The translations under genes were made by a program, and so were the position numbers. Positions 57,103 through 64,000 of a stretch of DNA of 64,000 bases are shown in pieces; within the stretch, counting starts at the first letter, position 1; every line of letters starts with the position of its first letter. The DNA comes from Candidatus Thiothrix putei (GTDB lineage Bacteria > Pseudomonadota > Gammaproteobacteria > Thiotrichales > Thiotrichaceae). The notes beneath the pieces were generated by a model. That model worked only from the letters and a program-made list of their open reading frames with translations, did no database searches and was not told where the DNA came from. The stretch covers positions 2,462,001-2,526,000 of the forward strand of contig CP124756.1 in assembly GCA_029972225.1 (NCBI GenBank). Reading direction: 5' to 3'.

Positions 57103-58342
57103 AGCGCAGTGACTCCGCCGGTTGGATTTGCGAGGCGCGCCAGGCCGGATAAAGGGTTGCCAATACCGACGCAATCAGCGAGGCAATACCGATCCAGATC
57201 ACATTGCTCCAACGCAAATCTGAGGGAATTTCGCTGATATAAAACACGTCAGACGAAAAGATTTTGAACCCAAACGTGTTCTCCAAAAACGGAATCACGG
57301 TATCAATATTCAGCGATAGCCAGACCCCTAAACCAACCCCTACCAAGGTGCCAAATACCCCGATAATGCTGCCCTGAATCATGAAAATTCGCATAATGCG
57401 CTGCCCGGACATCCCAAAAGTCCGCAGGATAGCAATATCCGACTCTTTATCATTCACCGCCATCATCAACGAGGCCACCAGGTTAAACAGTGCGACACAT
57501 ACCACCAAAAACAGAATCATGGTCATCACAATGCGCTCGGTTTTCACCGCCCGGAAAAAGCTGCCGTGTTCTTCACTCCAGTCAACAACTTCAAAGTCCT
57601 TGCCTAATTTAGCTTGTAATTCATGTCCGATAGCGGGTGCTGCAAACATATCATCCAGTTTCAAACGTACCCCACCAACATTTTCCCCCAGCCTGAATAG
57701 GCGTGACGCATCACTCAGCTCAATAAAACCGGTCATGCCATCGTATTCGGGGTGTCCAATTTGGTAGATACCGGTGACAGTAAAGCGTTTCAGGCGCGGT
57801 AAAATTCCCGCAGGGGTAACTTGTACTTGCGGCACAATCACCGTGACTTTATCACCGGGAATGACACCGAGTGCTGCGGCAGCTTCAACGCCCAACACAA
57901 TACCGTACTCACGCGGGACAAGATTACTGAAACTGCCATCCAACATCTTGAAATTCACATCGCTGACCTGGCCTTGTAGTGCCGGATCAATACCTTGCAA
58001 CACAATACCGCGCATCAAGTTGCCATTGGTGAGCATGACCTGTTTTTGCACATAAGGCGCTGCACCAATGACGTGTTTTTGCGCCTTTAATCCGTCCAGC
58101 TTTGCCGTCCAATCGGAGAGTTGCCCATTTGTCCCCGAAACCGTGACATGGGAAACCACTCCCAGTATCTTGTCCCTGAGTTCCTTTTCAAACCCGTTCA
58201 TGATCGACAAAACCGTGATCAGCACCATGACCCCCAGCAGGATGCCGAGCATCGAGGCGAACGAAATGAACGAGATGAAACGGTTACGCCGCCGTGAATG
58301 CGTGTACCGCTGTCCGATGAATAATTCGAGTGGTGTAAACAT
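57095..58342 (-). CDS. lolC: Lipoprotein-releasing permease (LolC/LolE family), first copy
   Basis: 415 aa, starting MFTPLELFIGQRYTHSRRRNRFISFISFASMLGILLGVMVLI. It has a periplasmic domain from about 50 to 265 and a C-terminal TM block (VVCVALFNLVASLMMAVNDKESDIAILRTFGMS ... [18 protein letters not shown]). It is a clear paralogue of the next gene. Together with it and LolD it forms the LolCDE-type complex. Having both permeases before the ATPase differs from the E. coli order lolC-lolD-lolE. Confidence 0.94.
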   Translation of the reverse strand: MFTPLELFIGQRYTHSRRRNRFISFISFASMLGILLGVMVLITVLSIMNGFEKELRDKILGVVSHVTVSGTNGQLSDWTAKLDGLKAQKHVIGAAPYVQKQVMLTNGNLMRGIVLQGIDPALQGQVSDVNFKMLDGSFSNLVPREYGIVLGVEAAAALGVIPGDKVTVIVPQVQVTPAGILPRLKRFTVTGIYQIGHPEYDGMTGFIELSDASRLFRLGENVGGVRLKLDDMFAAPAIGHELQAKLGKDFEVVDWSEEHGSFFRAVKTERIVMTMILFLVVCVALFNLVASLMMAVNDKESDIAILRTFGMSGQRIMRIFMIQGSIIGVFGTLVGVGLGVWLSLNIDTVIPFLENTFGFKIFSSDVFYISEIPSDLRWSNVIWIGIASLIASVLATLYPAWRASQIQPAESLRYE

Positions 58343-58401
58343 GGGTGGCGATTGTACAGATGATGAGTGTCGTTTAATAGTGAAGTATCGGGAGATCAGA
58401 C

Positions 58402-58650
58402 ATGCGTTTGTCTAAATGGTTTAGTGCCTTGTTGCTGGCGGTACCTTTTTTTGCCAATACAGCCTTTGCGGATTACCCCAACCGTGGCATGAGCATGAAT
58501 AGCGTCAAGGCGCAGTATGGCGAACCGCAATCGGTAAGGCAGTCAGCTAATCCGGTCAAAAAACGCTGGCCTCGGATTACGGTGTGGAATTATGGCACAT
58601 TTTCAGTGTATTTTGAGCGCAAGACAGTGCTGCATACGGTGGTGCATTAA
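58402..58650 (+). CDS. Small exported protein of unknown function
   Basis: 82 aa. A signal peptide (MRLSKWFSALLLAVPFFANTAFA) is followed by a short domain, NRGMSMNSVKAQYGEPQSVRQSANPVKKRWPRITVWNYG, then a beta-type end. The M-x-x-V-x-x-x-Y-G-x-P pattern recalls the SmpA/OmlA-type fold, but the match is loose. It is divergent from lolC. The mature part would be only about 58 residues and periplasmic. Confidence 0.7.
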   Translation: MRLSKWFSALLLAVPFFANTAFADYPNRGMSMNSVKAQYGEPQSVRQSANPVKKRWPRITVWNYGTFSVYFERKTVLHTVVH

Positions 58651-58665
58651 AAGGGTGGTGGATGC

Positions 58666-59058
58666 TTAACGGATCGACATAACCGGGCTACTGATGCTCA
58701 AATCTTTCCAGATTTTATCGGCGGTCACAATTTCCATCTGCATGTCTTCGCCCGTCGCCACACAAGCACGGTCAGCCAGTGATAAACCCAAAGGGGCAGC
58801 TTGTTGCCACAGTTCTGCCGCGATTTCAGCCTGTTGTTGCGAAAACGGTACGACTTCAAGCCCCAGACTTTGCAGCAATTGCCCGATACTGCCTGCATTC
58901 AACCCCGCTTTGCGTAGCTTTTGCATCACTTCTGACCAGTTGACGCTGGAAATCACCGCCTCATCCAGCAAAGGCTGTACCTTGTCGGCTCCGGTTTCTT
59001 TGTGAATGACTGCCAACAATGCGGAAGCATCCAGCACATAACGTTTATCCAGCATCAT
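58666..59058 (-). CDS. vapC: VapC-type PIN ribonuclease toxin
   Basis: 130 aa. KRYVLDASALLAVIHKETG contains the first Asp. SSVNWSEVMQKLRKAG supplies the central acidic residue. LGLSLADRACVATGEDM and EIVTADKIW give the later Asp residues. The first ATG (59058) overlaps the antitoxin stop (ATGA), so the two are coupled. It cleaves RNA when free of VapB. Unlike the two other PIN genes in the window, it is intact. Confidence 0.92.
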   Translation of the reverse strand: MMLDKRYVLDASALLAVIHKETGADKVQPLLDEAVISSVNWSEVMQKLRKAGLNAGSIGQLLQSLGLEVVPFSQQQAEIAAELWQQAAPLGLSLADRACVATGEDMQMEIVTADKIWKDLSISSPVMSIR

Positions 59059-59306
59059 TCCTTCCTTGCACTCTCCCTGCGCTCATCAATCAACTCTTGT
59101 GCAAGATCAATCGTTGCAGGAATGGCTGACATTTCCTGATAAATTTTCTCCCACAACAGAGCTTTTGGTTCCAACACCAAACGCCCATTTTCCATATGGG
59201 CAATCAGGCGTGAACCGGCTGTCAAACCTAATTGCTTGCGAAAAACAGAGGGTATGACCAAACGGCCTTGCTGGGTAACAGCGATTTCAAATGCTTGTGC
59301 AGGCAT
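59055..59306 (-). CDS. vapB: AbrB/VapB-type antitoxin
   Basis: 83 aa. The N-terminal swapped-hairpin AbrB domain reads FEIAVTQQGRLVIPSVFRKQLGLTAGSRLIAHMENGRLVLEPK. The C-terminal helical tail (LAQELIDERRESARKE) would bind VapC. The ATG at 59306 is the family start; upstream in-frame codons add an unrelated leader. AbrB-type antitoxins repress their own promoter. Confidence 0.9.
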   Translation of the reverse strand: MPAQAFEIAVTQQGRLVIPSVFRKQLGLTAGSRLIAHMENGRLVLEPKALLWEKIYQEMSAIPATIDLAQELIDERRESARKE

Positions 59307-59433
59307 GGTGGATAGTCTCTTGTGTGGCAGATACAAATGAGTATGCCACAATTAGTCGACTTCACCAAAAAACATGTTTGCTGCGCATTCACAATGCGCG
59401 TAAAATAGCGGGTAATACATGAGGAAATCACAC

Positions 59434-59685
59434 ATGCAAACTGCGCTTATTTACGACAAAAGCTCCCCCAAACGTGCTTCCAATCTCAGTATCAACAGTT
59501 CACTGCTTGAACAAGCTCGCCATTACAAAATTAACCTCTCGAAGTTGTTGGAAAATGCGCTTATTGACACCCTCCAGCAAAAAAAGTCTAGCGAGTGGTT
59601 GGAACAAAATCGTCTCGCACTCAATGCCTACAATGAACGCATCGAACAGCGCGGTGTATTCAGTGACGGCTTAAGGAGATTTTAA
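59434..59685 (+). CDS. ccdA: CcdA-type antitoxin
   Basis: 83 aa. KRASNLSINSSLLEQARHYKINLSKLLENALIDTL is the ribbon-helix-helix DNA-binding part, and KSSEWLEQNRLALNAYNERIEQRGVFSDGLRRF is the characteristic CcdA tail that pulls CcdB off gyrase. The ATG at 59434 is used. It is followed after one base by the toxin start. Confidence 0.93.
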   Translation: MQTALIYDKSSPKRASNLSINSSLLEQARHYKINLSKLLENALIDTLQQKKSSEWLEQNRLALNAYNERIEQRGVFSDGLRRF

Positions 59686-59686
59686 A

Positions 59687-59998
59687 TTGGCGCAATTCGA
59701 CGTTTACCGCAACACCAACAGCGCAACGTTTGCTGACATTCCCTACTTGCTGGATGTGCAAACCGATTTGTTGGATGTACTCAAAACACGCGTCGTTGTA
59801 CCACTGGAATTGTGCGGCAATGCCAAACCCGCCCAAACCCTAACGCCCATTTTCAACATCGAAAACACACTGGTAATGATGTCCACGCCTGAACTGGCTG
59901 GTATTCATGCGCGTTATTTGGGTGAATACGTCACATCGGTTGCAAACCAACGCCAAGAAATCATGGCAGCACTGGATTTGTTGTTTTCAGGGATATAG
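59687..59998 (+). CDS. ccdB: CcdB-type gyrase-poison toxin (TTG start)
   Basis: 103 aa: QFDVYRNTNSATFADIPYLLDVQTDLLD, TRVVVPLEL, LTPIFNIENTLVMMSTPELAGI and the C-terminal NQRQEIMAALDLLFSGI. The last three residues SGI correspond to the C-terminal G-I of E. coli CcdB, which is needed for killing through GyrA. The start is TTG at 59687, set by AAGGAGA about eight bases before it; a weak start may keep toxin below antitoxin. The module appears intact and chromosomal. Confidence 0.93.
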   Translation: MAQFDVYRNTNSATFADIPYLLDVQTDLLDVLKTRVVVPLELCGNAKPAQTLTPIFNIENTLVMMSTPELAGIHARYLGEYVTSVANQRQEIMAALDLLFSGI

Positions 59999-60051
59999 TC
60001 AGCACCTGAGCAACCGACACTTTACGGATTGCCCCTAACCCGCTATTTTGA

Positions 60052-62432
<2,381 letters not shown>

Positions 62433-62507
62433 AAGCTCACGGGTAGGTCTATACTCTAAGGCTCAATAACATCGGGCAACCCGCCAAGCGGACAAGGAGA
62501 TATAAGT

Positions 62508-64000
62508 ATGTCGACCACCATTGAGCAACAAATCAATGCTGATCTCGCGGCTTTTGCACAAGACCCCAAAGCCTTCATGAATCGCCAACCGCCGAAAACC
62601 GATGCCGCAGGCAATCCCGTTACCGGCGCAACTCTGTTTTCACGCACGGCTATTGAGAACCAAGACTACATTGCAGCGCGTGATGAACAACGCATGGACA
62701 TCCTGCAACCGTCTGCTGGCACACCGGGCGGTGTTTCCACCCGTGCAGCGATTGCCTCCAACGACAAACCCGTCAACTTGGTCGATGCACTGACCTACAA
62801 CAAACTCAGTGAGATGGAAACGGCTGGTCTGAAAAAAGCCACACTCGCCGAATCACCTTGGTCAGACGATTATTGGGCCATTTACAAAGGGATTCTCGGC
62901 GCACGTTATGCCGACCCTAATTTCCCGAAAGATTCGGACTGGAAAAAGAATTACGATTACATCCGTGCCATACCTGCTGCCAGCATTCTTGCCAGCGGCA
63001 ATGCCAGCAAAATCAACAACCTTTCCCCATCCGAAAAATACGATGCCCTAATCGGTGACACTAACGAAACCCTCACCAAAAAAATGTGGGCAGACGGCAA
63101 ATATTATTACGACAAAACCGGTTCGGTCGAAACCTGGATGGGCATTTGTCACGGTTGGGCACCCGCCGCTTATATGCTCGCCCGCCCCACCAAAAGCGTG
63201 ACGCTCAAAACCCCAAGCAACGTTGCCATTACCTTTTACCCTTCTGACATCAAAGCTTTAGCATCGCTGCTATGGGCAAATGCCGCCAGCGCTACACGCT
63301 TTATCGGCGGTCGTTGCAATACCAAAGCGCCAGAAACCGATCCGGTCACGGGGCGGGTCAAATCGGCGGATTGTTTTGATACCAATCCCGGTGCATGGCA
63401 TCTTGCCATCGTCAACCAGCTTGGTGCAGGCAAGCGCAGCATGGTGCTGGATGTCACCTTCGACTACGAAGTCTGGAATCAACCCCTTTACGCTTACGAA
63501 TACCGCTATTTCAACCCGCAAAAAATGGTTTATGCCAACACACTGGCAGAAGCAACCGTGACGAAAGCGGCTTTCACCAACGATAAGTTCAAAGCTTACC
63601 GGGGAGCACAAAGTCAATCGGTGGTTGGGGTACGCATGGATGTTTCCTATGTGGTCGAAACCAGCCCCAGCCACAACACCAGTGACAGCCCAGAACGTGA
63701 TTCCATCCAAAAAGTGACCTATTACTACGATGTGGAACTGGATGCGGCTGGTACTATCGTTGGCGGTGAGTGGTATACCAATAAACACCCCGATTTCTTG
63801 TGGACACCCGGCAAGGAGATGCGTGCCAAAACTACTTATGAATCTCAAGCAACCGGAACTTGGACAGCGGGCAACCCCGTACCGACTACGTGGCGGGCGG
63901 CAGCAAAGTTAGCCAGTCCGAAGGGGCAGCCACTCGCGGCGATTGTGGAACACATCATTAAGTTCGCAAACGGCGCTCAACCTGCTACGAGTGCGAACCC
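62508..64000 (+). CDS. Transglutaminase-elicitor-like protein (runs off the window)
   Basis: An open frame of at least 497 codons with no stop before the right edge. AAGGAG lies nine bases before the ATG at 62508. There is no signal peptide in MSTTIEQQINADLAAFAQDPKAF. The central region matches the transglutaminase-elicitor family first known from oomycetes. METWMGICHGWAPAA-like sequence (actual VETWMGICHGWAPAA) gives the probable nucleophile Cys 214. GAWHLAIVNQLG gives His 298, and LDVTFDYEVWNQPLYAY gives the acidic member (Asp 315 or 319). Such proteins cross-link glutamine and lysine side chains. The C-terminus is outside the window, so total length and any extra domains are unknown. Confidence 0.8.
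   Translation, partial: MSTTIEQQINADLAAFAQDPKAFMNRQPPKTDAAGNPVTGATLFSRTAIENQDYIAARDEQRMDILQPSAGTPGGVSTRAAIASNDKPVNLVDALTYNKLSEMETAGLKKATLAESPWSDDYWAIYKGILGARYADPNFPKDSDWKKNYDYIRAIPAASILASGNASKINNLSPSEKYDALIGDTNETLTKKMWADGKYYYDKTGSVETWMGICHGWAPAAYMLARPTKSVTLKTPSNVAITFYPSDIKALASLLWANAASATRFIGGRCNTKAPETDPVTGRVKSADCFDTNPGAWHLAIVNQLGAGKRSMVLDVTFDYEVWNQPLYAYEYRYFNPQKMVYANTLAEATVTKAAFTNDKFKAYRGAQSQSVVGVRMDVSYVVETSPSHNTSDSPERDSIQKVTYYYDVELDAAGTIVGGEWYTNKHPDFLWTPGKEMRAKTTYESQATGTWTAGNPVPTTWRAAAKLASPKGQPLAAIVEHIIKFANGAQPATSAN

Overview
The window looks like a chromosomal segment of a Gram-negative gammaproteobacterium. It carries Lol lipoprotein-sorting genes, ComEC, ParE, the trpD-trpC-lgt-thyA block and a tesA/ybbA/ybbP cluster in an E. 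coli-like arrangement. The overall flavour (very many insertion sequences, SUMF1/FtsK accessory genes, decayed transglutaminase genes) suggests a Thiotrichales/Thiothrix-like filamentous sulfur bacterium. That last assignment is inference from gene content only.

Layout. 1-782: HigB/HigA-type toxin-antitoxin pair. 791-16064: an almost continuous pile of insertion sequences (IS1595, ISKra4, IS66, IS630, IS4, IS1182 and ISAzo13 types), many nested inside one another. A PIN toxin gene is split in two within this pile, while its antitoxin stays intact. 16074-30146: ordinary chromosome with pyruvate carboxylase, thyA, lgt, trpC, trpD, small membrane and unknown genes, miaB, an SH3-domain exported protein, an ABC exporter-like ybbP/ybbA and the esterase tesA. 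30161-44119: a second IS-rich accessory zone. It holds IS scars, an Rpn-type nuclease, a PD-(D/E)XK protein, and a three-gene operon (SUMF1-like protein, helical 231-aa protein, FtsK/SpoIIIE ATPase) broken by three insertions. It also holds a UPF0175 protein and a RelB/PIN toxin pair broken by nested IS5 and ISKra4 elements. 44227-48542: a decayed cluster of circularly permuted ATP-grasp, alpha-E and transglutaminase/DUF2126 genes; a further shrunken DUF2126 fragment lies at 31815-32405. 48645-64000: cyclophilin, queF, a remarkable 774-aa heptad-repeat protein with a C-terminal membrane anchor, comEC, DUF2062, two lolC/E genes with lolD, two more toxin-antitoxin pairs (VapBC, CcdAB), parE, a MEKHLA-domain protein and the start of a transglutaminase-elicitor-like protein that runs off the right edge.

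How the parts relate. The minus-strand metabolic genes trpD-trpC-lgt-thyA are tightly packed and probably co-transcribed. The LolC/E, LolC/E and LolD genes overlap by 8 bp each and form one transporter. In the accessory zones the original genes can be rebuilt by removing the IS and one target-site copy. This restores exact reading frames for vapC, a second PIN toxin, the FtsK ATPase, the SUMF1-like gene and three transposases, so the insertion order can be read directly. Several transposases are split at runs of 7-8 A or T and would need frameshifting or transcript slippage to be made.

The most promising candidates for something undescribed are the SUMF1/helical/FtsK operon and the heptad-repeat tail-anchored protein.
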